A DNA stretch of 64,000 nucleotides from Punica granatum (lineage: Eukaryota; Streptophyta; Magnoliopsida; Myrtales; Lythraceae): assembly GCF_007655135.1 (NCBI RefSeq), contig NC_045128.1:26754811-26818810 (forward strand). The letters run 5' to 3'. The notes below the pieces were generated by a model. It worked only from the letters and a program-made list of their open reading frames with translations. It was not told the DNA's origin and did not search any database. Positions within the stretch are counted from its first letter, which is position 1; the number at the start of each line of letters is the position of its first letter. This document shows positions 46,015-56,090 of this stretch, piece by piece. The position numbers and the translations under genes are program-made.

Positions 46015-47758
46015 TGCTAGTTCCACGGGGCCCAACGGAAGCGTAAAAGGAATAGAAATTCAAAATTTCCTACCCGTGAAACTAATTCCAAGACCTACTA
46101 GAAGAATAAGAGTAAATAAAAGCGTACCTGGAATATTTAAAATTGTCGACCAAGCGTCCCACGCGTGACGCCTCTACTGGAATCCACATCGACTTTGTCG
46201 ACGAGTCTTCGAGATCGGCGATGCTAGCGGCCAACACTCGAAAGAAACACCGATGCGACACCCGAAATTTTCAGACTAATGGACCTAATTTGAATTAAAC
46301 AATTCAATTCAAATTATTTATATTAAAATAAAGCATACACACATGTATATACGTATATGCTTATGCATGCATATATATATCACATATATATATATCCACA
46401 CACTGTCACATATATATCTTAAAACCTTTGAGCTATATATATCTATATATATAGAGCTTGGGGGGGACGAATTTCATGTCCCTGACCGGTGTGGGACAAA
46501 GTGAAATAAGGATCCTAATTGTGTATGTATATATATATAGTCTGTCATTCATTGCCCCCCTTTTTATAAGAGAAAGAGCGGTGACGAAAACGTAAACTCC
46601 ACCGATCTATATATCTCTATATATTTTACATACATACACATTGTATCGTGTATCAATGATGTCCATTAATCTAATAAATCGAATACAATTAATCGACAAA
46701 TTTAATCTCATTAAATATCCGATTAATCGGTCGCACCATAAATCATCTAATCTTTATTAGACGATTTTATTGTTTCAAAATATCCCGTCGATTTAGTCGT
46801 CGTGTGTGACCCTGTAGGTTCCCAATTACGTTGACAGTAATATCAAAATCTCTATTTCAATATTACAAACAGTGAGCGGCATCTAGCAATGCATCACTGT
46901 TACTCAAGTAATCGAAAAGTCAATTTCTCGACGAACCTCGTGACCTATATTACCGTGTAATATAATCCATTGTCCTCTATATCTCTATTGAGCCCAAGGC
47001 ATGGTCGATGACATCCTTGTATGGCTCAATATCTCTCTTTCTTGGTTTACCGGGTAAGTCTATCAGAACAAATGAGCTCGATATCGTTATATCGACTCAT
47101 TTGGGTATGCATACACTTTTAGACTTAACCACCAAGTGGCCGTGAGATATCGCTCCCGTTTCGTAGGAGGGATAAATTCTATCTTGATCACTCACATTCC
47201 TCTCCATGCTCTGTGGTATACCCAATAACTGTCTTTATAACCATCCTGTTACAGTGGCGTTTGACAGTATCAAAGTATATGACATTACATGTAGGAATCT
47301 ATGGTGACCTCAAGTCAAAGGACCATTACACTATAGTCACTTTGAGATATGCTAATGACAGTCACGTAACAACCCATGTAGCAATCTCATGGCGGATCAG
47401 TCCTATACACATTACTCTTAATGTATACATGTGGTGTGATTTGATATCTCCATATCCATGACCTATGAGATTTGGTCATCAATCAACACTTACACTAGTC
47501 TAACCGTATTATCGTTGTCCTAATTAACGATAATACTTTGACTGTGGACATTTAGGAATAATGTTCAGTAATTATAGGATCTCACAATCAAGTCACACTT
47601 GATGCCTATTGAACCTACTATTCCAAGGACATTATTGTGTAAAATCATATTTAGCGCAATCTACACAATAACAAATATGCCTCATAATATAATGAAATAC
47701 ATGTCATATTACAGAACTGATGATAGATTGCATCTAGGGCATACACCAATTCCCAACA
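46015..47758 (-). repeat. Copia 5' LTR
   Basis: 1,744 bp, TG...CA, near-identical to 39600-41343. Being the 5' LTR in minus orientation, it carries the element promoter. Confidence 0.95.
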
Positions 47759-47763
47759 ATAAT

Positions 47764-48536
47764 AACCTCCATTCTTGTTTAAAATAGCAGCAATTTAAAA
47801 CCACGAAGCAGCTCAGGAAAATGACAACATCATATAAATTAGAGACCAACAAAACAAACAAACGACAGAGACTTCCACAATGAAATTGCAGAAATTTAAG
47901 GAGAAAAGAAGCAAAAGCTTCGAACTTGAAACAAAAAGAAAGGAGACACACATTTGGTTCTGGTCGATGAAGTCGACTATTATAGCGAGCCTTCGAATCT
48001 CAACTTATATCTTGATAGGCTGCATAGAAAAATTGGTAAACAACATTAGATTCACACAGACACGGACATGCAATTGGAAAATTTAGCAAATTTCAGGAAG
48101 AATGGTGAAGTTGATGACTTCATACTTGAGTGGTGATGGCCGAGAGCAGCCACGACCAGCAGTGAAATGCAAAGGCAGCACTACGATGAGCATAGTAGGT
48201 GCATAGACGAAGATGGCAACCCCGGCTAGGACGGCAGCCGCGTAGAGGATGACGGCAGCGCCAGGCAAGGACAATGGCAGCCGCTCGATGAGGATGACGG
48301 AATAGAGATCAGAGAGAAGAGGGAAGTTTGGGGGAGTTTTGTGCATTCGCGGGGATGAAAAAAATTGGACGGAACATTACAAAAATAGGTTCTTAAAGTA
48401 GACTTTGGGCCAAGGTTCTTAAAGCAATGTTGGGCCATCAATTTTTTTTAACGGCGGTTCACGAAACCACTGTCTAAAATCAACTTGCCCAACGGTTTTT
48501 AAAAACCGCACCTAACCTTCCGTCTGACTAAACAAC
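47764..48536 (-). other. CACTA 5' leader and subterminal region
   Basis: Sequence between the copia insertion and the CACTA terminus. It contains no recognisable domain. 48360-48536 has subterminal words such as AACGGCGGTT and GTTTTTAAAAACCGC. The 87-aa minus frame at 48083-48346 is hydrophobic but unrecognised, and I do not call it a gene. Confidence 0.5.
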
Positions 48537-48549
48537 TTTTGCTGTAGTG
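48537..48549 (-). other. CACTA terminal inverted repeat end
   Basis: The minus strand reads CACTACAGCAAAA, beginning at 48549. Confidence 0.7.
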
Positions 48550-49590
48550 AGAATTTTATGTGTGTGCTAGACATATTCAAAAACACACACACACACACAC
48601 ACATATATATTATATCCTTGATTTTCCATGATTAGATGTGCCGGTTTCTAATTAAAGGGATAAGAGACGGGGATAAGATGGGAATAGAGGATGCGCATTT
48701 CCATGGCATCTCTGACTTCTTTCGTCTTTCTATAAATTACAAAAAGATATAAGTTCCGTTGAATGTTCTTTTTGATTTTTTGATGTGTTTTTATTTTAGT
48801 CTCGCAATGATAATCATTCGTAATGTTGATGATGGTTAAGCTTTTTTTTAATTTTATTTAAATTATGGCAGGACACAAAACAAAGAAGATTGTTGTATTG
48901 TTAATAATATATATTTTTTTAATTTTGGCAGGTGACAAAACAAATAAAATGATGCTAGACAAATATACATATACACACATTGAATTGTCATGCTTTCATG
49001 AGACACAAGATATCAAAAGGCTTACATATAATCATACATTTACCAAGAGTAAGTAACTCAGGTAGCAGTAGATTATTTGGAATGCGATCCTCACACATAC
49101 TATTTGTTCCTAATCCTTGCTTGATTGATTGGAGCTGATATGAAATAATTAGTGAATTTATATATCACCCATGAAAATATATATTAAGGCAAAAAATACC
49201 AATTTTTTTCTAAAAAATGTGCCTAACTGTCTATTATAATTCTCGCATTTTATAGAATGAATTGTATGTTGACAAAATTAGAGCCCCTGTCACTGGGAGG
49301 CACTTTGGAGGATAATTAGGAGGATCCATAGAAGAATTTGGCAAAACATTAAGAAAAAGAAGATAATATCGGATTTGGCTAGCTGTTGATAATCAACCTT
49401 CCTTTCAAAACTTACACACATGGTATCCGAAGTGCCAGCTCTCTCATTAATTGAGTACATATGTCTAAGTTCTTTAACTACAGATAAAAGGGGCATTCTT
49501 TGGTTGATAAATTGTTGAACAATTGTTCTTTTATGAATGAATAGATTATCTCACCCCTTTTTCCTCCAAACCACATTAATTTTGGAATCT
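48550..49590. other. Intergenic
   Basis: A short CA repeat at 48582-48602 and AT-rich DNA. No gene seen. Confidence 0.5.
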
Positions 49591-49750
49591 GTTGATGACA
49601 CCGATATCACAGCTGTATTTGTTAGTGCCACTAACAGAAACCATGTACGTATACAATTATGGAATGTATCCTTGTCTTAAACCCTCATTCATTCCCTTCA
49701 ATTTTGTAACCAACAGAAGGAACAAATTAAGAGAAAAGAAGCAGGAAAAA

Positions 49751-49996
49751 ATGGCAACCAAGAAGGCAATGGCTGCAGTTTTTGTCATTGCAGTTGTTTT
49801 GATGGCGTTTGTCGCCACCGGTGAGGCAGGTCAGTGCATGGATGATTGCAGGTCTCAATGCATGCAAACAGAAGATGCATCTGATAAAAAGTGTCACGAA
49901 GCATGCGAAGAATATTGTAATCAGATCGAGGGAAATTCCCCTCGCGCTGATACCGCTAGCACTGATAGGTACTCGCTTGTCAATCACGATTCGTAA
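49751..49996 (+). CDS. Small secreted six-cysteine peptide (Ole e 6/thionin-like), 81 aa
   Basis: The ATG at 49751 (MATKKAMAAVFVIAVVLMAF) begins a typical signal peptide that probably ends after VATGEAG. The mature part has six cysteines as C-x3-C-x3-C-x10-C-x3-C-x3-C (QCMDDCRSQC ... KCHEACEEYC), a spacing close to the pollen allergen Ole e 6 family and to proteins annotated thionin-like in plants. A polar tail with an extra VNHD-type end follows. It should be exported and disulfide-bonded; its function (pollen protein, defence or signalling) cannot be read from sequence. The 5' flank, CCCTCATTCATTC through GAGAAAAGAAG, is shared with the array copies to the right, so it is a diverged paralog. 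The in-frame ATG further upstream (49592) is less likely. Confidence 0.85.
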   Translation: MATKKAMAAVFVIAVVLMAFVATGEAGQCMDDCRSQCMQTEDASDKKCHEACEEYCNQIEGNSPRADTASTDRYSLVNHDS

Positions 49997-52379
49997 TGTT
50001 GAACTCCATGCATACTTGATAAGGTCTCCTTATGATCATGTAATTGAACAGCAGATTAATGAATAATTTGATGTAAATGTAATTGAGAATCATCTTGATT
50101 TCTCGTCCCTTGTCTTATTTTTCTTGTTTCCAAAATATCATCCCATACCACATGGGATATTGGAATAATATCGTTTTTTTTATTTAATTGTAAGGGTGAC
50201 TCATGGGCCTTGTAAAGGGGAAGAGAAAGCTAATAAGGGAATGCAAGAAGTCTTCTTGCGATGATCAAACACAGAGCTCTTTTTTTGGTTTGGCAAATCA
50301 ATGAATATCCATTGATGACAAAAACGAGTACAAGATAAAAAGTTCGAGATAAAGATTACAATGACAGAAAAAAAAATTCAGCAGATCCGCGAGATCACTG
50401 CAAAGGAAACACAATGTGACAAAAACACATCTAATAAGCACATATACATTTGTAGAAATCCTTTCAGTTACTGTATGTCAGTTCCCAACCTCTTGCAACT
50501 ACTCTATGTGGACCCTAGTTAATATCGGGAAGCATGGTCAGAATGCGATCCATATAGAGGTTACTACTGCGTTTGAAAATAGAGGAGCAAGGCAAAGAGG
50601 GGTCTTGAACCGGTACCCGATGTAAGAACTTTTCACAAATCACAATATCTAGATCTAATGGGTCAACTGATGCTAAACAACTTAAATCCTAAACAGTAAA
50701 TGCAGCCAAACATAAGTGATCGGTATAAACCAGCGATTATCATCAAGACAATCAAACCAAATCAGTCAAGCTACAAAGATCGGTTCAAACCCGCGACAAT
50801 TTTTGGGGAGCCGAGACTTATTAATATCCACAAGAAAAGGCAAAGCTACAAAAAGTCGATATTTGCAGGCAGATAGTCCGATCAATCAGACCAGTTTTGT
50901 AATCTTTGAAGTGGAGGATGGGAATGCTATGGCAGGGTGGAGGCCGATAGACTAAGAAAAGAACCGCCCCCGGAAGGGGAGAGCCGATTAGACAGTGAGG
51001 GAGGTTGGGAGGATGATGCTACTGTTGCTGCCACCGGTTAGGAGGCGGACAACCGAGCTGGAGGGGGTCAAGAGGTGGTCAGGGCTGTTTATAGGCTGTG
51101 CCACCACTGCCTCCACTGTCTCACCGTCAGTGGTCACCACTACGTGCTGCTACAGGTCCATTCGAGGAGGGAGAAGGGTCGATCATCTGAGGGGAGGGGA
51201 TGACCGCCACCATAGCCACCTTGTAGGAAACTGGGAGGAGGAGGAGGAGGGCCTCTACCACCTCCGTGACTCCATCAGCACCGTCCCTGCCACGGTCTGA
51301 GGGCGGAGACGTCAGACGGGACCACCAACACCGGCTGCCAATGACGATCAACACCGTCTTCGAGAACTGATGAAGACTAAGGAGCTCATCCGGTTGGGGA
51401 AGGCATAGAATCGTCATCGATCCATCGAGACCTAATGAAGACTGAGGAGATTGGCCAGCTGAGGGGACGCGGAGGACCACCATGGCGCCATCACCGTTGC
51501 TGTCATCAAGATCTGGGCAACACTGGGATGGGCCACCTTGAGTCACGACCTCCAAGATAACATGGAAGATTGCCATGGCTCACAGCCGAGGCATTGGGCA
51601 GTGACGCCGTGCCTCCTAAACCTTCGGTTTTAACTGATCAAGAAGAGAATGGGAGGAGAGGAAGCTACGAGGAAAAGGAGCCATCGGGATTGAGTGCCAC
51701 CATTGGAGAGAGGAAGGCACCAGCTTCCCGATGGCGTAGGAGGCGTCTCCGACTGCGCCCGGCCGGAGCAGGACACTTAGGCAGTTACGATCATTTGTCA
51801 AGTATATGATAATTTAGAACTAGACTTATTAAACTGATTTCAAATTGAACTATTAAAGCGACAATTTTAAATCATGCTAATTTCACATTATAGTATCGGC
51901 ATTATTAAGCGAACAACATTATTTTGATTTTTCTAAAATAACGTGATTTGTGCAAAAGAAAAAAAAAACCAGTTGCTTAAATTTTAAATTACAAAATCAC
52001 GTAATTTCATATATTTCCCAATTCAAACCAATTTATCAATTTTGCAATTAATTGAGCTTAGAAAGATCAAAATTAAAATCAATTTTATACAACTATAAAA
52101 TGTCTTATTTTCGATTAGAAGGGCGGTTCATGGGATTAGAATAATAAAATAGAAATCTTAATAATTAATAAGGGGCACAAATAACACCACCATGAGACTC
52201 GAACATGTAATATCTTGATTGATGCTGAAACTTCTTTCTCTCTTATAATAGCTTATTACCCCCTAATCTATCAAGGTTAGGAGCTTTGTCTCCTCAACTA
52301 CTCTCAGGAAAACATCCCTCCTCCACACTCATCAGTTAAACTTAGATGTACCACGTCAAGAACCAATACAAAATTATCA
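49997..52379. other. Intergenic between the single peptide gene and the tandem array
   Basis: 49997-50100 is 3' flank shared with the array copies. 50940-51780 is a GC-rich block with open frames on both strands (for example minus 51127-51576) rich in Pro/Ser/Val and without known domains. It includes a loose internal repeat (ATGAAGACTAAGGAGCTC and ATGAAGACTGAGGAGATT). I do not call a gene. Confidence 0.5.
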
Positions 52380-52555
52380 AAAAAAAATTTAAAAAGAAGG
52401 ATCTTGTTTATTTCTAGGGGGAAAAACAAAAAAAAGGTTGATCACCACCGCTGCAGATACTCATGTTGGTCACCTTCTCCAACCCACGCCAGCGGCTAGC
52501 CACCATTGAGCATGGCGTTGGGAGAGGACATCATACTAAAATCACGCGATTACTG

Positions 52556-52700
52556 AGAGAAATTACCGAGGGACTTTTTCTCTAGGAAAAATTCCCTCGG
52601 CAATTTGTCGAAAATTATTTTCGGCACTTCTCGGGGAATAACTATCATGGGAATATTTATCGAGGGAATTACTGAGGGATAATTCCCTCGGTAATAGTAA
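52556..52700. repeat. CCCTCGG inverted-repeat block (unit 1)
   Basis: ATTACCGAGGGAC on the left faces ATTCCCTCGGTAAT on the right, with further CCCTCGG/CGAGGGA words between. This style of subterminal repetition is common in CACTA-related DNA. Copies recur at 56275, 59996 and 63716. Confidence 0.6.
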
Positions 52701-53261
52701 AAATATTTAAAATTAAAATAAATTATTGAGGGAATGAAGTCCCTCAATAGGTTACCGGGAGAATTACAGAGGAATATGCACCCTCGTTAAAATTTTAAAA
52801 AATGCAAAATTTTAAAAAAATTAATAAAATTATTGAGAAAATATCGAGGGATAAATCCTTTGGCGAAATTAAAAAAAATTAAAAAGTTACAGAGGGAATT
52901 AATCCCTCTGTAATTCTGAATCGTTCCTCAGTAAATTAAAAAATTAAAAAGCTTCAGGAAACTTTCAAAATCATAAAAATATAAAATATATCCAGAATAA
53001 AAAAAATAAACATAAGACAAAATTAATATTAGTTTTACAATAATAATTTTAGAGACATATATGAAATATGAATTATATTTCGAAGTGAGTATTATTATGT
53101 AAATTAAATTTCTTATATTCAGTATGAATTTAATTTAATGTAAGGTTGAAAGTGTTAGAAATTTTATAATATCTCACATTAGAAAATTAAAATTTGTTTT
53201 GCAATTATAATTCAACTATATAAGATATAAAATAAAATGCCAAAAGAAGACACAAATGATT

Positions 53262-53340
53262 AGTAGCAAAAATGGTAACATGTATGCGAGCAGGGGTGAA
53301 TGTCTCGGGTTCGAATTCGGACGGGCGGAAGGTAGGGGGA
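53262..53340 (+). repeat. tRNA-derived SINE-like motif (unit 1)
   Basis: A box-A-like TAGCAAAAATGGTAACAT and a box-B-like GGTTCGAATTC lie about 35 bp apart, as in tRNA-derived SINE heads. Not an intact tRNA: no acceptor stem pairs. Confidence 0.35.
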
Positions 53341-54609
53341 CATATTGTGGGGTGGCTATCACCACCACCGGCTACAGTCATTTTCTACGATTGAACCATT
53401 TTATCTTCAACGCGGACAAAATAAATTTAGTCTAATGAACCTCATTATCTTTGTGGTCAACTCGCAGGCTGCAACCGATGAGGGTGAAGGGCTTCTTGTT
53501 GAAAGGAAAAAGTAAATTAATATCAATACTTCTATTTAATTTTAATAATATTAATTTGATTTTAATTTTGGCGCCTCTAATTGGAATTGTGAAATTGATA
53601 AATTGGTTTGATTTAAAAAAAAAATGAAACCACGTGCTTTTATCTATACTATTATATACAAGAAATATTCGTTGTCCTTAATAGTAACATTTGATATGGT
53701 TTTACGGCATTAACCTCAATACCTTTAATTTATTGGGGGAAAGTAAAATGAAACTTTTAAGTACAGGGATAGAATTGTAAAGTTATCATATCTACACCTC
53801 TCTTCTCTCCTTCGCACTTTTAGACGTGTCCCACTCAACTTTTTTTTTTTTGGAAATAGGTAACTTCATTAATATCTAAAACTGTACATGCGGTCCTCCC
53901 TCACAAAATTCAACAATGAGTACAGGAGGGAATATTTCACTATCCCAAGTACCCCCCACACCAATGCGGGCGGCCAACTTATAAAGATTATGTGCTATAA
54001 TTACAAGACTCCTAGGTACGTATGTACAGGTCACAAGAGGGAGATTAAGAAGATGCTTAATATCATCAAATTACATTTAATGAAGTTATAGGTTGCGGTA
54101 TGCCTGGTGTCAACGCAGCTAGCAGCTGCTGCTATTCTGTAATCAACGTCCCCGTCTGGGCCGTGGGTGCGAAAGTATTTGAATATAATACATATATCTA
54201 TATATATAAGTGCTTTTAATTATGAAGAAGGGGTGTAATGCACCGCATATGAACTTGCCTAGGAGCCGAAAGGTAGCATGTTCGGTTTTTGTTGAAGGAC
54301 TACATGTACCTTTATTTGACTTACCGATTTGTTCAGCTAGATCCATGAGTTAACGTATATTTATTTGATAAAAAGTAGAAAAGAGGACGAAAAGTTGGCG
54401 GCAGCCTGCCGTATCCTCTTTTACAGAAGAAGAGGGAGATAATGTTATTCGCTTAATGGGCCTTATATCTATTCTCTGAGATTAGCATGATTTAGAATAG
54501 TCTTTATAATGTAATTGAAGTCAAAATTAATTAGTTATTTAGTCTAGTTCTAAATGATCATTTAGGTAAAAATTGATCGTTACTTCACCATGAAACGATT
54601 TTACTTCGG

Positions 54610-54690
54610 AGAAAAAGGTGTAATGCAGTGGCCTATGTTCTCGACTAAAAACCAAAAGGTTCTACGTTTAATTGTCGAGTGGAACTTGTT
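54610..54690 (+). repeat. tRNA-derived SINE-like motif, second type (unit 1)
   Basis: GGTGTAATGCAGTGG with GGTTCTACGTTTAATT downstream resembles degenerate box A and box B. A similar GGTGTAATGCACCGC motif lies at 54231. Repeated in each unit. Confidence 0.3.
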
Positions 54691-54941
54691 ATGCCACTTT
54701 TCTAGCATTCCCTTCCCCTTTATAAGACCCAAGAATCACCCTCACAATCAAAAAAAAAATCATATTATTCAAACATTTCATATGGTTGGGCACAGAACCA
54801 AAAAAACAAGGTCAAGGGACTAGAAATCGGGATGATTCTCTATTACATACTCAATTAGATATATTTAAAATTATTCATTATTCAATAGTTCAATTACATA
54901 TCGCCAGGCGACCTTATCAAGTATATGCATAGAATTCAATA

Positions 54942-55184
54942 TTATGGACTGCGATTGACAGGACTGCGATTGACAGGCGGGTCATCGGTGCCAGGGGAAT
55001 TTCCTTCGACCTGATCACAATAGCCGTTACATGCTTCGTTACATTGCGGAGCGGTTGCACCTTCCGTTTGCATGCATTCCGGCATGCAATCATCCATGCA
55101 CTGCCTTGCTTCGCCAGTGGCGACAAACGCCGTCAATACAACTGCGAGGACAAAAACTGCAACGATTGCCTTCTTGGTTGCCAT
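54942..55184 (-). CDS. Small secreted six-cysteine peptide (Ole e 6/thionin-like), array copy 1, 80 aa
   Basis: The ATG at 55182-55184 begins MATKKAIVAVFVLAVVLTAF, a signal peptide probably ending after VATGEAR. The mature chain has C-x3-C-x3-C-x10-C-x3-C-x3-C (QCMDDCMPEC ... QCNEACNGYC), the same spacing as the paralog at 49751. The tail ends with VNRSP repeated twice, encoded by a 15-bp tandem duplication. The deduced protein is identical in the copies at 58663 and 62383. It has a single exon and its promoter is included in the repeated unit. Exported, disulfide-bonded, function unknown. Confidence 0.88.
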   Translation of the reverse strand: MATKKAIVAVFVLAVVLTAFVATGEARQCMDDCMPECMQTEGATAPQCNEACNGYCDQVEGNSPGTDDPPVNRSPVNRSP

Positions 55185-55282
55185 TTTTAATCTTACTTCT
55201 TTTCTCTAAATTTGTTCCTTTTGTTGGGTATGAAATTGGAGAGAATGAATGAGGGTTTAATAGATGGACAAATTCTGTAATT

Positions 55283-55294
55283 GTATATATACAT
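55283..55294 (-). promoter_or_regulatory. TATA-like element of array copy 1
   Basis: GTATATATAC about 100 bp upstream of the ATG on the minus strand, followed by the conserved CATTCATTCTCTCC leader. It is present at the matching place in the other units. Confidence 0.5.
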
Positions 55295-55544
55295 GGTTTC
55301 TGTTAGAGATACAGTTAATAGAGATTAGTATCATTAACAGATACACTGTGTCATTAACTGATTCCAAGGTCCATGTGGTTTGGAGAAAAAAGAGGCGAGA
55401 CAATCAATTCTTTTATAAAGCAATTAACTGTACGTATAACAATTTATTAATTTGTCACAATTTTGCTTTATCTAATCAAAATAGGAGTACAAGTTTTATG
55501 TTCAACCAACTTACAAATAACATATATATTTTTTTCCAGTATGC

Positions 55545-55705
55545 ACCATAGTATTCAAAAGTCCAATGAGCCCCGACTAATTCAGTCGGATCGAGTTTGC
55601 CCATTAAGGAGGTAAATCTCTTCACCGTGAATTTTTTTCACTCACAAAATTCGAACCCGAGATCTTGCTTAAGGCGAGTAAAAATGCTTGAACCATTTCA
55701 CGTTG
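55545..55705 (-). repeat. tRNA-derived SINE (unit 1)
   Basis: On the minus strand: TGGTTCAAGCATTTTTACTC, then CTTAAGCAAGATCTCGGGTTCGAAT (box B is GGTTCGAAT), then GTGAGTGAAAAAAATTCACG and CCGACTGAATTAGTCGGGG. This layout matches plant tRNA-related SINEs in general form. Copies lie at 59266-59426 and 62986-63146. Confidence 0.55.
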
Positions 55706-55874
55706 TAAACAACATATATTTTTATTTGTACACGAAAAACCCCTTTTTGTCTCACTTTCTTTTTTCCAAATTGCCCATGCTATATATACTTGAATTAAGG
55801 TAATTAAACTTACTCCAAAAATTGCCCAGTAACCTTTTCTTTTCTCAACTTTCTCCTCTCTCTCCATGCTCATC

Positions 55875-56090
55875 TAATTTGAATGTTTCTTTTCACATAT
55901 TCGAGAGGTCAATCCTTTCTTGCTGTACTGGTGTATGTTGATAATTTAATTCTGGTTCGCAGCAATCCGCACCAGGGCACGAAGTTCAAGGATTATTTGC
56001 CAATGCTTCCGCATCAAGGATCTTGGTCTTTTGACTTATTTTCTCAGGATCGAGGTTCTTCGGCATGATAATGGCTTGTTTCTCGGCTAG
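55875..56090 (+). pseudogene. Copia reverse-transcriptase fragment (unit 1)
   Basis: The frame carries GQSFLAVLVYVDNLILVRSN, a copia RT palm segment with YVDN in place of the catalytic YVDD, then frameshifted FRIKDLG- and YFL-like pieces up to the unit junction at about 56090. It is a short relic of an element unrelated to the one at 39.6 kb, truncated exactly where the next unit begins. Confidence 0.75.

Larger units (their letters stand above)
39600..47758 (-). mobile_element. Ty1-copia LTR retrotransposon, 8,159 bp, nearly complete
   Basis: Two 1,744-bp LTRs start TG and end CA and are flanked by ATAAT on both sides (39595-39599 and 47759-47763). On the minus strand the order is 5' LTR, primer site, gag, protease, integrase, reverse transcriptase, RNase H, polypurine tract, 3' LTR. 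Integrase before reverse transcriptase defines the copia group. The coding region has one frameshift and one nonsense codon. By eye I counted roughly 20 differences between the LTRs, so insertion was recent. It is inserted in the 5' part of the CACTA element. Confidence 0.95.
29817..48549 (-). mobile_element. CACTA (En/Spm-type) transposon, decayed and nested with three insertions
   Basis: Domain blocks on the minus strand appear in the usual CACTA order: transposase-associated Cys domain (39.1-39.3 kb), remnant of the TNP2 region, DUF4218 (37.3-38.65 kb), DUF4216 (32.35-32.7 kb), then a Ptta/En/Spm C-terminal domain with coiled coil (29.8-31.2 kb). The right terminus at 48537-48549 reads CACTACAGCAAAA on the minus strand, with subterminal GGCGGTT/AACCGC words inside it. 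The left terminus was not found. The element is interrupted by a Harbinger element (32729-37019), a MITE (37664-38009) and a copia element (39600-47758). It cannot encode an intact transposase. Confidence 0.75.

Noticed and set aside
48083..48346. 87-aa hydrophobic minus-strand frame in the CACTA 5' region
   Set aside because: It is not recognised, lies in the leader of a dead transposon, and has no splice or promoter context that I could support.
50995..51809. GC-rich block with open frames on both strands
   Set aside because: Composition alone explains the open frames. Residues are Pro/Ser/Arg-rich and no motif is recognisable.
53300..53320. Possible tRNA gene near GGTTCGAATTC
   Set aside because: A T-loop-like box B is present, but there is no pairing acceptor or anticodon stem, so a degenerate SINE head is more likely.
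55622..55873. 83-aa minus-strand frame with a membrane-like segment, present in each array unit
   Set aside because: Its last third overlaps the SINE. Its conservation follows from the near-identity of the units, and there is no domain or independent evidence of coding.
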